DNA of 64,000 nt from Arthrobacter sp. Marseille-P9274 (GTDB taxonomy: Bacteria; Actinomycetota; Actinomycetes; Actinomycetales; Micrococcaceae). The notes under the pieces are model-generated. The model saw only the letters and a program-made list of their open reading frames with translations, did no database searches and was not told where the DNA came from. Below are positions 8,868 through 18,400 of this stretch, in pieces. Both the position numbers and the translations under genes were made by a program. The DNA is taken from positions 62,001 to 126,000 of the forward strand of contig NZ_CAMPOV010000004.1 of NCBI RefSeq assembly GCF_946892675.1, in the 5' to 3' direction. The first letter of the stretch is position 1. Every line of letters starts with the position of its first letter.

Positions 8868-9491
8868 GCCGTAGAGCCTGTCGCCGGCGTCACCGAGGCC
8901 GGGAACGATGTAGGCCTTCTCGTTGAGCTTCTCGTCGATGGAGGCCACCACGATGGTCACGTTGGTCCCGCCGAGCTCTTCCTCAAGCACCTTCAGGCCC
9001 TCGGGTGCGGCCAGCAGGCAGATGCAGGTCACGTCCGCGGCGCCGCGCCGGAACAGGAATTTGATGGCCTCGCGGAGGGTGCCGCCGGTGGCGAGCATCG
9101 GGTCCAGCACGAAGACCTGCCGACCGGTGAGATCGGCCGGCAGCCGTTCGGCGTAGGTGATGGCTTCGAGGGTTTCCTCGTTGCGGGCCATGCCCAGGAA
9201 GCCGACTTCGGCGGTGGGGACCAGCTTGGTCATGCCCTCGAGCATGCCGAGTCCGGCGCGAAGGATCGGGACCACCAGCGGCGTTGGCTTGGTGAAGGCG
9301 GTGCCCACCGTGCGGGTGACCGGCGTTTCGATCTCCACCGGCTCGGTGCGCACATCCCGGGTCGCCTCGTACGCCAGCAGCGTGACGAGCTCTTCGGTCA
9401 GCTGGCGGAACACCGGCGATGGGGTGGTCTTGTCGCGGAGCACCGTGAGTTTATGGGCAACAAGGGGGTGGTCCACTTCGAGAACGCGCAT
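8856..9491 (-). CDS. upp: Uracil phosphoribosyltransferase
   Basis: Salvage enzyme making UMP from uracil and PRPP. The 211-residue length is typical. The protein begins [20 protein letters not shown], has the substrate region PILRAGLGM, the PRPP loop [11 protein letters not shown] (residues 128-138) and ends with the uracil-binding [11 protein letters not shown]. It is divergent from tadA with a 94-bp gap, and the stop codon is embedded in a hairpin. Confidence 0.97.
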   Translation of the reverse strand: MRVLEVDHPLVAHKLTVLRDKTTPSPVFRQLTEELVTLLAYEATRDVRTEPVEIETPVTRTVGTAFTKPTPLVVPILRAGLGMLEGMTKLVPTAEVGFLGMARNEETLEAITYAERLPADLTGRQVFVLDPMLATGGTLREAIKFLFRRGAADVTCICLLAAPEGLKVLEEELGGTNVTIVVASIDEKLNEKAYIVPGLGDAGDRLYGVAG

Positions 9492-9585
9492 GCCACAAAA
9501 CTACCGGCGGCCCCTGTCCAGCACAAACATCGCTCCTGCACGCGAATCGGAAATGCTGCCCGCGGTGCTGGGCGAGAATGGGGCA

Positions 9586-10062
9586 ATGACCGAAATGGAC
9601 CGCCGGCACGGCGCCTGGATGGAGTTGGCCCTGGCCGAGGCCCGCGCGGCACTGGACACGGCAGACGTGCCGATCGGCGCCGTCGTTATTGGCCCGGACG
9701 GTGCGGTGATCGGCACCGGGCGCAACGAGCGCGAGGCGCGCCACGACCCCACCGCGCACGCCGAGGTGGTCGCCATCCGGGAGGCCGCCGGGGTGCTGGG
9801 TTCCTGGCGGCTAGACGGCTGCACCCTCGTGGTCACGCTGGAGCCGTGCGCGATGTGCGCCGGTGCCACGGTGCTGGCCCGCATCCCCTCGGTGGTCTTC
9901 GGGGCATGGGATCCCAAGGCCGGAGCGGCGGGGAGCGTCTTTGACATCCTGCGCGAACGCCGGCTCAACCACTGGGTGGAGGTCTACCCCGGCGTGCGCA
10001 AGGACGAGTGCGGCGACGTCCTGCGCCGCTTCTTCGAGGCCCACCGGGGCCAGCACAGCTAG
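9586..10062 (+). CDS. tadA: tRNA-specific adenosine deaminase
   Basis: Zinc deaminase converting A34 of tRNA-Arg(ACG) to inosine. It has 158 residues; the zinc/catalytic motif is HAE (H58, E60) and PCAMC (C88, C91). ATG at 9586 (MTEMDRRHGAW) was chosen: longer in-frame starts run through the upp promoter region and give no family similarity. The substrate tRNA-Arg(ACG) is encoded at 5140-5216. A tRNA-Ser gene follows 55 bp downstream. Confidence 0.94.
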   Translation: MTEMDRRHGAWMELALAEARAALDTADVPIGAVVIGPDGAVIGTGRNEREARHDPTAHAEVVAIREAAGVLGSWRLDGCTLVVTLEPCAMCAGATVLARIPSVVFGAWDPKAGAAGSVFDILRERRLNHWVEVYPGVRKDECGDVLRRFFEAHRGQHS

Positions 10063-10117
10063 CCGACAAGGACGTTTTGGGTCATTGGGCCATCACCCGG
10101 TAAAGTTGGTCTGCGTT

Positions 10118-10207
10118 GGTGACGTGTCCGAGCGGCCGAAGGTGCAACACTCGAAATGTTGTTTGGTGTAACAGCCAACGTGGGTTCAAATCCCACCGTC
10201 ACCGCCA
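10118..10207 (+). tRNA. tRNA-Ser (anticodon CGA)
   Basis: Class II tRNA with a long variable arm. The acceptor stem is GGTGACG/CGTCACC, the anticodon stem CAACA/TGTTG encloses loop CTCGAAA (anticodon CGA, decoding UCG), and the T-arm is GTGGGTTCAAATCCCAC. The discriminator G is at 10204, and CCA is encoded. Confidence 0.96.
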
Positions 10208-10216
10208 GCTAGTGCA

Positions 10217-10248
10217 CAGCCCCGCCCCGGTTATCCGGTGCGGGGCTG
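10217..10248 (+). terminator. Terminator after tRNA-Ser
   Basis: CAGCCCCGC (10217-10225) pairs with GCGGGGCTG (10240-10248), with an extra CCGG/CCGG pairing inside. Located nine bases after the tRNA CCA. Confidence 0.8.
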
Positions 10249-10295
10249 CTGCTTTGTCCGGCGCCTTTGCCCCGCCCTGTCATTACAGTGGGAGG

Positions 10296-11138
10296 ATGGC
10301 CGACTCCATCATGACCTCTGCCACCGAGCACATCGGCGCGCAGAGCGAACCTGTTCCGGATTCCTACTACGTCCGGCTGGACGCCACCCGCTTCCACTCC
10401 ACGCTGCATTCGCAGGGCGCCTGGAACGACCACGAACAGCACATGGCGCCGGCGTCCGGCCTGCTGGTCCACGCCGTGCAGCGCAACCATCCGCGGCCTG
10501 AGATGGCGCTGAGCCAGGTGACCTTCGAGATCCTGGGCATCATTCCGGGCGGCGAGGTCGAGGTGACCACCGAGGTGATCCGCCCGGGGCGCACCATTGA
10601 ACTGATCGAGGCGACGATGAGCGGCAACGGCCGTCCGGCCATCCGGGCCTTCGTCTGGCGGCTGCTGACCGGGGACACGGCGGAGGTGGCCGGGGGCGAC
10701 GGCGGCGCCCTGCCTGCGCCGCATGAGTGTCCGCCCGCTGCGGTCAGCTCCGTCTGGGACGGCGGGTTCATCCATTCGACCGAGTTCCGCAGCGTCGCGG
10801 ACCGCGGTCCCGGAAACGGGGCAGTCTGGGTCCGCGGCCCGTACACCCTGGTCGACGGCGAGGATTCCGAGCCCGTGGCGCGTTTCCTGGCGTTCGTGGA
10901 CACCGCCAACGGCATCGCCGTCCGCCAGGATCCCAGGGAGTACATGTTCCCCAACGTCGACCTGACCGTCCACCTGTTCCGCCAGCCTGCGGGCGGCTGG
11001 ACGGGGTTGGACACGCGCGTGCACTTCGGGCCCGACGGGGTCGGGCTGACGGCCTCGGACCTCTTCGACGAACAGGGCCTCGTGGGACGCGCCGCGCAGA
11101 TCCTCACGGTCCGGAAGTTCCCCTCACCCGAAGGCTAG
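10296..11138 (+). CDS. Thioesterase family protein (acyl-CoA thioesterase-like)
   Basis: A 280-residue protein of the hot-dog thioesterase group, probably two hot-dog folds. The N-terminal half has SYYVRLDATRFHSTLHSQGA and the C-terminal half VDLTVHLFRQPAGGWTGLDT with LFDEQGLVGRAAQ, similar to TesB-like proteins that hydrolyse acyl-CoA thioesters. ATG at 10296 has a GGGAGG just upstream; the frame is open further up, but only through the tRNA gene and its terminator. Acyl substrate unknown. Confidence 0.8.
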   Translation: MADSIMTSATEHIGAQSEPVPDSYYVRLDATRFHSTLHSQGAWNDHEQHMAPASGLLVHAVQRNHPRPEMALSQVTFEILGIIPGGEVEVTTEVIRPGRTIELIEATMSGNGRPAIRAFVWRLLTGDTAEVAGGDGGALPAPHECPPAAVSSVWDGGFIHSTEFRSVADRGPGNGAVWVRGPYTLVDGEDSEPVARFLAFVDTANGIAVRQDPREYMFPNVDLTVHLFRQPAGGWTGLDTRVHFGPDGVGLTASDLFDEQGLVGRAAQILTVRKFPSPEG

Positions 11139-11293
11139 GCCGGCATGTGCGGCTTGCCCTTTCCACAGCCGGAATCACGGGACGATAACGCCAATCGGCC
11201 GGCGGCTAGGATCGGAAGCGGGGGTACCGGCGTGATGCGAATCCGCGGCGGTCACCGCATCATCCGTCCAGTCTCAACGAAAGTCGCATCGCC

Positions 11294-12652
11294 ATGGAAC
11301 TTGGCTTATTGGCCGCCATCGTCGTCATTGTCCTCGTCGTCCTGGTGGGCATCATGCGTGCCTACCGCGTCGCCGGCCCGTCCGAGGCACTCATCATCAC
11401 CGGCCGCGGCGGCCAGGAGGACCAGAAGGTCGTCTCCGGCGGCCGCGTCATCGTCTATCCGTTCGTGCAGCGGGCCTACAGCATGTCGCTGGCCTCCCGG
11501 CAGATCCGGGTGGACATCGAAGGCATCTCCAAAAACGGCATCCAGCTGCAGCTGACCGGCGTGGCCCAGGTCAAGGTCGGCGGGGACGACGTCTCCATCC
11601 GGCGGGCCGCCCAGCGCTTCCTCAACCAGCAGGACCAGATCGACCATTACACCCAGGAAATCCTGGCCGGTTCGCTGCGCGCCGTCGTCGGCACCCTCAC
11701 AGTGGAACAGATCATCCAGGACCGTGCCTCCTTCGCCGCCTCCGTCTCGGAGGAAGCGGAACATTCGATGAACAACCAGGGGTTGGTCATCGACACCTTC
11801 CAGATCTCGTCGGTCGACGACCAGGGCGACTACATCACCAATATGGGCCGCCCGCAGGCCGCCGAGGTCGCGAAGCTGGCCGCCATTGCCGAGGCCCAGG
11901 CAACCCGGGAAGCCGCCGAGGCCCAGGCCCTGGCGGACGAGAAGGTCGCGGTGGCTCAGCAGACGCTGGCGCTGAAGCAGGCCGAGATCAAGGAAGAGAC
12001 GGACGCCCGCCTGGCCAGCGCCAACGCCGCCGGCCCGCTGGCCGAAGCCGCCCAGCAGCAGCGCATCCTCGAGCAGGAGGAGCTGGTGGCCGTCCGGCAG
12101 GCCGAATTGAAGGCCAAGCAGCTGGACACCGAGGTCCGCCGTCCGGCCGATGCCGAGCGTTACCGCCAGGTCCAGATCGCCGAAGCCGCGAAGGCCGCCG
12201 CGTTCCTGGCCGCCGAGGCTGAGCTGGCGCGCCGCCGGGCGGACGCGCAGGCGGTCGAGCTCGAAGGCGCCGCGCACGCGGCGGCCGTCCGTGCCCAGGG
12301 CGAGGCCGAGGCGTCCGCCACCCTGGCGAAGGCCGAGGCGTACAAGCAGTTTAACGATGCCGCCGTACTCGACCGGATGCTGGCCACGCTGCCGGAGGTC
12401 GCCCGCGAGCTCGCGGCTCCGTACGGCCAGATCAAGGACCTGACGGTCATATCGAACGACGGCGCGGGCAAGCTCAGCCAGAGCGTGACCGCCAACCTCG
12501 CCGAGACGCTCTCCATGCTCAAGTCGCTGACGGGCGTCGACCTGGCCGACCTCGCGCGGAACCTCGCCCACAAGGACGGCAGCCGGACCGCCGCGCCCGA
12601 GCGCTTCTCGGAGGCCCCGGTCCTTTCCTCGAACGGGGAAAGGAGCCACTGA
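11294..12652 (+). CDS. Flotillin-like SPFH membrane scaffold protein
   Basis: A 452-residue SPFH/band-7 protein. A single N-terminal membrane anchor (residues 3-23, LGLLAAIVVIVLVVLVGIM) is followed by the SPFH domain with VVSGGRVIVYPF and DGVAQVKV-like strands, then a long Ala/Glu-rich coiled coil (about 195-350, many EAQA and AEA repeats) and a flotillin C-terminus (LPEVARELAAPYGQIKDLTV). Flotillins organise membrane microdomains. No NfeD partner gene is adjacent; rlmH follows after 34 bp. Confidence 0.88.
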   Translation: MELGLLAAIVVIVLVVLVGIMRAYRVAGPSEALIITGRGGQEDQKVVSGGRVIVYPFVQRAYSMSLASRQIRVDIEGISKNGIQLQLTGVAQVKVGGDDVSIRRAAQRFLNQQDQIDHYTQEILAGSLRAVVGTLTVEQIIQDRASFAASVSEEAEHSMNNQGLVIDTFQISSVDDQGDYITNMGRPQAAEVAKLAAIAEAQATREAAEAQALADEKVAVAQQTLALKQAEIKEETDARLASANAAGPLAEAAQQQRILEQEELVAVRQAELKAKQLDTEVRRPADAERYRQVQIAEAAKAAAFLAAEAELARRRADAQAVELEGAAHAAAVRAQGEAEASATLAKAEAYKQFNDAAVLDRMLATLPEVARELAAPYGQIKDLTVISNDGAGKLSQSVTANLAETLSMLKSLTGVDLADLARNLAHKDGSRTAAPERFSEAPVLSSNGERSH

Positions 12653-12686
12653 TTCCCGACCGGTCGGCGGCTGGGACAATGGGTCC

Positions 12687-13154
12687 ATGTCCCTGCGCAT
12701 CCTGACCATCGGCCGAAAGCATGAGAGCTGGGTGGCCGAAGGGATCGACCGCTACGAGAAACGGCTGAAGAAGCCCTTCGATGTCACGTGGCTGCCGATC
12801 CCCCACTCCGCCCGCGAAAATGACGCGGCGCGGAAGGAAGAGTCCACCCAGCTCCTGGCCAAGCTCTCCGGCAGGAACGCCGGCGACTTCGTCATCCTCC
12901 TGGACGAGCGCGGCAGGAACATCGATTCCCCCTCGCTCGCCCGGACCCTCCAGGCCCCGTTGGACAGCTCGCGCAACGTCACGTTGATCATCGGCGGGGC
13001 CTACGGAGTGGACGAGACCATCCACCGGCGCGCGGACTTCGTCTGGTCCCTCTCCAAGCTCGTCTTCCCGCACCAGCTGGTGCGGCTGATCCTCATCGAA
13101 CAGCTGTACCGGGCTCAGGAAATTGCAAGCGGCCGTCCCTACCATCACCAGTAG
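12687..13154 (+). CDS. rlmH: 23S rRNA (pseudouridine1915-N3)-methyltransferase
   Basis: SPOUT-class methyltransferase that modifies helix 69 of 23S rRNA. It has 155 residues, as in the family. The SAM-binding trefoil region contains IGGAYGVDE near residues 100-108, FVILLDERG occurs earlier, and the protein ends in the conserved RPYHH. ATG at 12687. Its stop codon is the first pairing segment of a terminator hairpin. Confidence 0.95.
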   Translation: MSLRILTIGRKHESWVAEGIDRYEKRLKKPFDVTWLPIPHSARENDAARKEESTQLLAKLSGRNAGDFVILLDERGRNIDSPSLARTLQAPLDSSRNVTLIIGGAYGVDETIHRRADFVWSLSKLVFPHQLVRLILIEQLYRAQEIASGRPYHHQ

Positions 13155-13172
13155 CCGCGGAATCCGCGGCTA
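13152..13172 (+). terminator. Hairpin overlapping the rlmH stop codon
   Basis: TAGCCGCGG (13152-13160), loop AAT, CCGCGGCTA (13164-13172); the first three bases are the rlmH stop. A further partial copy GTCCGCGGCTAA follows at about 13177-13188. Probable terminator. Confidence 0.6.
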
Positions 13173-13237
13173 CGGAGTCCGCGGCTAATGCAGCTAGACT
13201 TTTACGAATTGTAGAAACGGGCGCAGAGGAGGCGGCC

Positions 13238-13825
13238 ATGGAGAGCAAGGCACCGCTGCGCCTGCTGCGCGCGGGCGGGTTCAGCGCCGCTGCCTTCTGC
13301 CTCTCCGCCGCCGCCCACGTGGCCGGCGGAGGCACCCTGCCGGCCACCGCCGTCGTTGTTGCCCTCGGCGCGCTGACCCTGTTGCCGGTCATGGTGCTGG
13401 CCGGACGGAAACTTGGCGCCGCGACCACGGCCGCCGCCCTCGGCGCCAGCCAGTTGCTCCTGCACCAGGCCTTTACCGTCCTGAGTTCGACGTCGAACTG
13501 CACCGAGGCGGGCGGGCACAGCCATGCGGGGGCGGGGTCCCTCGATTGCGTCGCCGCGGCTTCGCACTCGGCTGCCGATCACGGGGCAGCCATGCTCGCC
13601 GCCCATGTGATCGCCACGGCCTTCATCGGACTAATGCTGGCCCGGGGCGAAGAAGCGCTCTGGGCGCTCGCAGCCTGGCTGCGCCCCCTGGTCCGGCTGC
13701 CCTCCGCCGTCGTCCAGCCTGTGCCCGGCCGCCCCAGCCCGGCTGCGACGCCGCGGCTGCTGCGCACGCTGTGCCAGCTCGAACTCCATCCGCTGCGCGG
13801 GCCGCCCGCGCCGTCCTTTCAGTAA
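13238..13825 (+). CDS. Small integral membrane protein next to ycnI
   Basis: A 195-residue protein with about four predicted membrane helices (for example LPATAVVVALGALTLLPVMV and AAMLAAHVIATAFIGLML), a His-containing loop (GGHSHAG and SHSAADHG) and a proline-rich tail. ATG at 13238 has GGAGGCGG upstream. It lies 84 bp before the YcnI gene in the same orientation; YcnI loci often include membrane proteins of copper handling, so a metal-related role is a guess from context and the histidines. The family name is not recognised with certainty. Confidence 0.7.
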   Translation: MESKAPLRLLRAGGFSAAAFCLSAAAHVAGGGTLPATAVVVALGALTLLPVMVLAGRKLGAATTAAALGASQLLLHQAFTVLSSTSNCTEAGGHSHAGAGSLDCVAAASHSAADHGAAMLAAHVIATAFIGLMLARGEEALWALAAWLRPLVRLPSAVVQPVPGRPSPAATPRLLRTLCQLELHPLRGPPAPSFQ

Positions 13826-13909
13826 GCAATACCGCCCGTTCGGGCACCATCACCGCGCGCCTCCTCGGCGCACCCTGCGCCACTCCGGCGCGCCCTGAAA
13901 GGACTTGCC

Positions 13910-14650
13910 ATGAAAACCACCCGCTTGGCCATCCGCACCTCGCTCGCCGCTGCCGCCACAATCGGCCTGGCCGGCCTCGGCGCGGGCTCGGCCTCCGCCC
14001 ACGTCCACGTCAATCCGGACAGCACCGCCGCAGGATCCAGTTCAGTGCTCGGCTTCGACTTCGCCCACGGCTGCGAAGGATCGCCCACCACCAAGATCGC
14101 CATCACGCTGCCCGAGCAGCTGGACGATGCGACGCCCACCGCCCACCCCGGCTGGACCGTGGAGAAGGTGACCGAAAAGCTGGACGCACCCAAGAAGGTC
14201 GAGGGCGGTGCCTCCGTTACCGAGCGTGTCAGCCAGATCGTTTACACGGCGAAGGAGCCGCTGGCGGACGGCGTGCGGGACGTGCTCTCGGTGAAGGTCC
14301 AGCTGCCCAACGCCGAGGGCGAGACGCTGGCGTTCCCGGTGCTGCAGACCTGCGAAAAGGGCTCCACCGACTGGGCACAGGTGGCCGAAGAGGGACAGGA
14401 CGGCCACAACCTCGAATCCCCGGCGCCGACCCTGATTGTCACCGCCGCGCAGGCCGAGGACCACGGCCACGTTGCGGCTGAGCCGGCCGCACAGGAAGGC
14501 GCTGGTACCGGTACCGAGGCGGCAGCGTCCACCAGCCCGGCGGGCGACGGCGGCGCAGGCGCCGCGGGCTGGGTCGGGCTCGGCGCCGGCCTGCTGGGGC
14601 TCGCCGCCGGCGCCACGGCGCTGGCACGGACCCGCGGGCTGAAGAAATAA
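13910..14650 (+). CDS. YcnI family (DUF1775) secreted copper-binding-type protein
   Basis: A 246-residue exported protein: signal peptide residues 1-31 ending ASA, then mature N-terminus HVHVNPD whose first histidine is the family's copper ligand, then the DUF1775 domain (ADGVRDVLSVKVQLPNAEG, LAFPVLQTCEKG). A low-complexity Ala/Gly/Thr linker and a C-terminal membrane helix (WVGLGAGLLGLAAGATAL) with basic tail GLKK anchor it to the cell surface. RBS GAAAGGAC precedes ATG 13910. Confidence 0.9.
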   Translation: MKTTRLAIRTSLAAAATIGLAGLGAGSASAHVHVNPDSTAAGSSSVLGFDFAHGCEGSPTTKIAITLPEQLDDATPTAHPGWTVEKVTEKLDAPKKVEGGASVTERVSQIVYTAKEPLADGVRDVLSVKVQLPNAEGETLAFPVLQTCEKGSTDWAQVAEEGQDGHNLESPAPTLIVTAAQAEDHGHVAAEPAAQEGAGTGTEAAASTSPAGDGGAGAAGWVGLGAGLLGLAAGATALARTRGLKK

Positions 14651-14663
14651 TCCTGCCTTTCGG

Positions 14664-14705
14664 CGCGTCCCGGGTCCGCTTCCGTTGACTCGGGCCCGGG
14701 GCGCG
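14664..14705 (+). terminator. Terminator after the YcnI gene
   Basis: Fifteen-pair stem with two G-U pairs: CGCGTCCCGGGTCCG (14664-14678) with CGGGCCCGGGGCGCG (14691-14705), 12-nt loop. No long T tract. Confidence 0.6.
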
Positions 14706-14719
14706 GTAAGGGTGGAGGC

Positions 14720-15388
14720 ATGGTGAAACGAGTTATTGCGCAGGCATCCGCCGCGGTATCGGTAGTCGGTCTGGCCCTCCTGCTCGGCGGCTGCGGCCAG
14801 CCTCAGGAAACCGCGCCGGCCGAGACCACACCGGCGTCGTCTCCTGCCTCCACCCCGGCGGGGTCCGACTCGTCCTCCGCTCCGGCCGCCGAATCCGTCC
14901 CCGGCACGACTGCTGCTGCGCCGGAAACTACCGCCGCTGCGCCGGAAACCACCTCGGCGGCGAAAAGCGGCGAGTGCAAGGCCGACCAGCTGGCGGCGGA
15001 AATCCGCACGGAGCCGGGCGGCGGTGCGGCGGGCAGCGTCTACCGCAGCTTCATCGTCACCAACACGGGCTCCGCCGACTGCACAGTTCGCGGCTATCCC
15101 GGCGTTTCCTATGTGGGGGCCGCGGACCAGCAGATCGGTGCACCCGCGGACCGCGATCCGGCGGCCAAGCCGGTGACCGTGCCGCTGGCTCCCGGCGCCT
15201 CTGCCGTGGCCCAATTGCAGCAGACCAATGCGGACAACTACGGCCCCGAATGCGACCGGACGGACGTCGCGGCGGTGCGCGTCTACCCGCCCAACGACAC
15301 GGCCTGGCTGGAGGCGGCGCAGCAGACGGTCGGCTGCGCCAACGACGAGATCGTGCTGATGACCGTGGGAACCTTCCAGCCGGCCTGA
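14720..15388 (+). CDS. DUF4232 lipoprotein
   Basis: A 222-residue secreted lipoprotein: signal peptide with lipobox LLGGC (Cys27), then a Thr/Ala/Pro/Ser-rich spacer of about 60 residues, then a DUF4232 domain with two disulfide-type cysteine pairs (KSGECKADQL, ADCTVRGYPGVSYVG, GPECDRTDV, QQTVGCANDE). DUF4232 proteins are actinobacterial cell-surface proteins of unknown function. ATG at 14720 preceded by GGTGGAGG. Confidence 0.85.
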   Translation: MVKRVIAQASAAVSVVGLALLLGGCGQPQETAPAETTPASSPASTPAGSDSSSAPAAESVPGTTAAAPETTAAAPETTSAAKSGECKADQLAAEIRTEPGGGAAGSVYRSFIVTNTGSADCTVRGYPGVSYVGAADQQIGAPADRDPAAKPVTVPLAPGASAVAQLQQTNADNYGPECDRTDVAAVRVYPPNDTAWLEAAQQTVGCANDEIVLMTVGTFQPA

Positions 15389-15409
15389 CTCACCATGCAG
15401 CGCGGCCCC

Positions 15410-15440
15410 GATTCTCCGGCTGCCGGCGGCCGGGAGAATC
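15410..15440 (+). terminator. Terminator after the DUF4232 gene
   Basis: GATTCTCCGGC (15410-15420) pairs with GCCGGGAGAATC (15429-15440) with one bulged base. It ends about 36 bp before lhr starts. Confidence 0.55.
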
Positions 15441-15476
15441 CGAATACTGTCGGTCCCCGGGCGTAGGCTGGGCACG

Positions 15477-18400
15477 ATGGGACAGCAGCCAGCCGCCGCA
15501 GCGGTTTTGGACCGTTTCACGCCGGCCACCCGCGAGTGGTTCGCCGGCGCATTCCGTGCGCCCACGGACGCCCAGGCCGGCGCCTGGCAGGCCGTCTCCT
15601 CGGGCTCGCACGCCCTGGTCGTTGCGCCCACCGGTTCGGGAAAGACCCTGGCCGCGTTCCTCTGGGCGCTGGACACGTTCATCGCGAAGGCGGAGGTTCC
15701 GGCCGAACTACCGCCCGGGGACCTTAAGCCTGCCCGGAAGAAGCCGCCCAGGAACACCGGCACGCGGGTGCTGTACATCTCGCCGCTGAAGGCCCTCGGC
15801 GTGGACGTCGAACGGAACCTGCGCGCCCCGCTGATCGGCATCACGCAGACCGCCAAGCGCCTCGGCCTGCCGGCTCCGGACATCACCGTCGGCGTCCGCT
15901 CCGGGGACACCCCGGCCAACGAACGGCGCCGGCTCCTGACCCACCCGCCGGACATCCTGATTACGACGCCGGAGTCCCTGTTCCTGATGCTGACCTCCAA
16001 GGCGAGGGAGACTTTGGCGGCGGTGGACACCGTCATCATCGACGAGGTCCACGCCGTCGCCGGCACCAAGCGCGGCGCCCACCTGGCGGTGTCCCTCGAG
16101 CGGCTGGACGCGATGCTGCCCGGCCGCGCGCAGCGGATCGGGCTGTCCGCCACCGTGGAACCGCTGGACACCGTCGCCCGGTTCCTCGGCGGCAGCGCGC
16201 CGGTGGAAATTGTCGCGCCGCCGGCCACCAAGTCCTGGGACCTGACTGTCACCGTTCCGGTCGAGGACATGACCGCCCTGGCCGCGCCGAGCCAGGAAGA
16301 ACTCGGCCCCGGCGCCCAGCCGGCGTCGATCTGGCCGCACGTCGAAGAGAAGATCGTGGACCTGATCGCCGCCAACCGGTCGACGATCGTCTTCGCCAAC
16401 TCCCGCCGGCTGGCCGAGCGGCTCACGGCTCGGTTGAACGAGATCTGGGCCGAGCGGCTGGCCCCCTCCGTCTGGGATGAGGCGGCGCCTTCCCCGTCCC
16501 CGGACGGGCCGGCTGCCGAGGCTGGAACCGCCCCGGTTCCTGCCCCGGCCAACCCGCCGGCTCAGATCATGGCCCAGGCCGGTTCGACGTCCGGCGCCGA
16601 GGCGGTGCTGGCGCGGGCGCACCACGGTTCAGTCAGCAAGGACCAGCGCGCCCAGATCGAGGATGACCTGAAGACCGGGCGGCTGCGCTGCGTCGTCGCC
16701 ACGTCGAGCCTGGAGCTCGGCATCGACATGGGCGCGGTGGACCTGGTAGTGCAGGTGGAGTCCCCGCAGTCGGTGGCCAGCGGCCTCCAGCGCGTGGGCC
16801 GCGCTGGGCACCAGGTCGGCGAGACCTCGCAGGGCGTGCTCTTCCCGAAGCACCGCCAGGACCTGGTCAACACCACGGTCACGGTGGAACGGATGCTCGC
16901 GGGCAAGATCGAGCCGCTCTTCATCCCGGCGAATCCGCTGGATATCCTGGCGCAGCAAACCGTGGCGGCCACCGCCCTGGGAAGCATCGACGTGGAGGAA
17001 TGGTTCGACGTCGTACGCCGCTCCGCGCCCTTCGCCACCCTGCCGCGCTCCGCCTATGACGCGACCCTGGACCTGCTCGCCGGGCGCTACCCCAGCGACG
17101 AGTTCGCCGAGCTGCGCCCGCGGATCGTCTGGGACCGCGTCGCCGGCACCATCACCGGCCGGCCCGGAGCGCAGCGGCTGGCCGTCACCTCCGGCGGCAC
17201 GATTCCGGACCGCGGGCTCTTCGGCGTCTACCTGGTCGGCTCGGAGGACCCGGGAACGGTCGGCACCTCCAAGAGCAGGGGCGGCCGCCGGGTCGGCGAA
17301 CTCGACGAGGAGATGGTCTATGAGTCCCGGGTCGGGGATGTCTTCGCGCTCGGCGCCACCAGCTGGAAGATCGAGGACATCACGCATGACCGGGTGCTGG
17401 TCTCCCCCGCGTTCGGCCAGCCCGGCAAGCTGCCCTTCTGGAAGGGCGACTCTCTGGGCCGCCCGGTGGAGCTCGGCCGGGCCCTCGGCGCGTTCGTCCG
17501 GGAAGTGACCGCCGCCGCGCCGGAGACCGCGCTCGAGCGGCTGCGGGCCAGCGGGCTGGACGACTGGGCCGCGGACAACCTGACCGCCTACCTGGCCGAG
17601 CAGCGCCAGGCCACGGACGTCATCCCGAGCGACCGCACGCTGGTGGTCGAGCGGTTCCACGACGAGCTCGGCGACTGGCGGGTGGTGCTGCACAGCCCGT
17701 TCGGGCTGCCGGTCCACGCGCCGTGGGCACTGGCCGTGGGCGCCCGGCTGCACCAGCGATACGGAATGGACGGCTCCGCGATGGCCGCGGATGACGGGAT
17801 CGTGCTGCGGGTGCCGATGATGGAGGATGAGCCGCCGGGTGCGGACCTGTTCCTCTTCGACCCGGAGGAGCTGGACGCGATCGTCACCGCCGAGGTGGGC
17901 GGCTCGGCGCTGTTCGCCTCGCGCTTCCGCGAATGCGCCGCCCGCGCCCTGCTGCTCCCGCGGCAGAACCCGGCCAAGCGCACGCCGCTGTGGCAGCAGC
18001 GCCAGCGGTCGGCCCAGCTGCTGGACGTCGCCCGGAAGTACCCGACCTTCCCGATCGTGCTGGAAACCGTGCGCGAGTGCCTGCAGGATGTCTACGACCT
18101 GCCGGCGCTGAAGGACCTGGCCGCGGCCATCGGGCGGCGCGAGCTGCGGCTGGTGGAGACCGCCACGCCGCAGCCCTCGCCGTTCGCCCGCTCGCTGCTC
18201 TATGGCTACGTCGCCTCCTTCCTCTATGAGGGGGACTCGCCGCTGGCGGAGCGCCGCGCCGCGGCGCTCTCCCTGGACCCGACGCTGCTGAATGACCTGC
18301 TGGGCCGCGCCGAACTGCGCGAGCTGCTGGACGCCGGCATCATCGCGCGGACGGAGCGGGAGCTGCAGCGGCTCACGGAGGACCGGAAGGTGCGCGGCGC

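Noticed and set aside
14042-16552. 836-residue minus-strand open frame across ycnI, the DUF4232 gene and lhr
   Set aside because: Antisense to three well-supported genes, composition Arg/Gly-rich, no family similarity.
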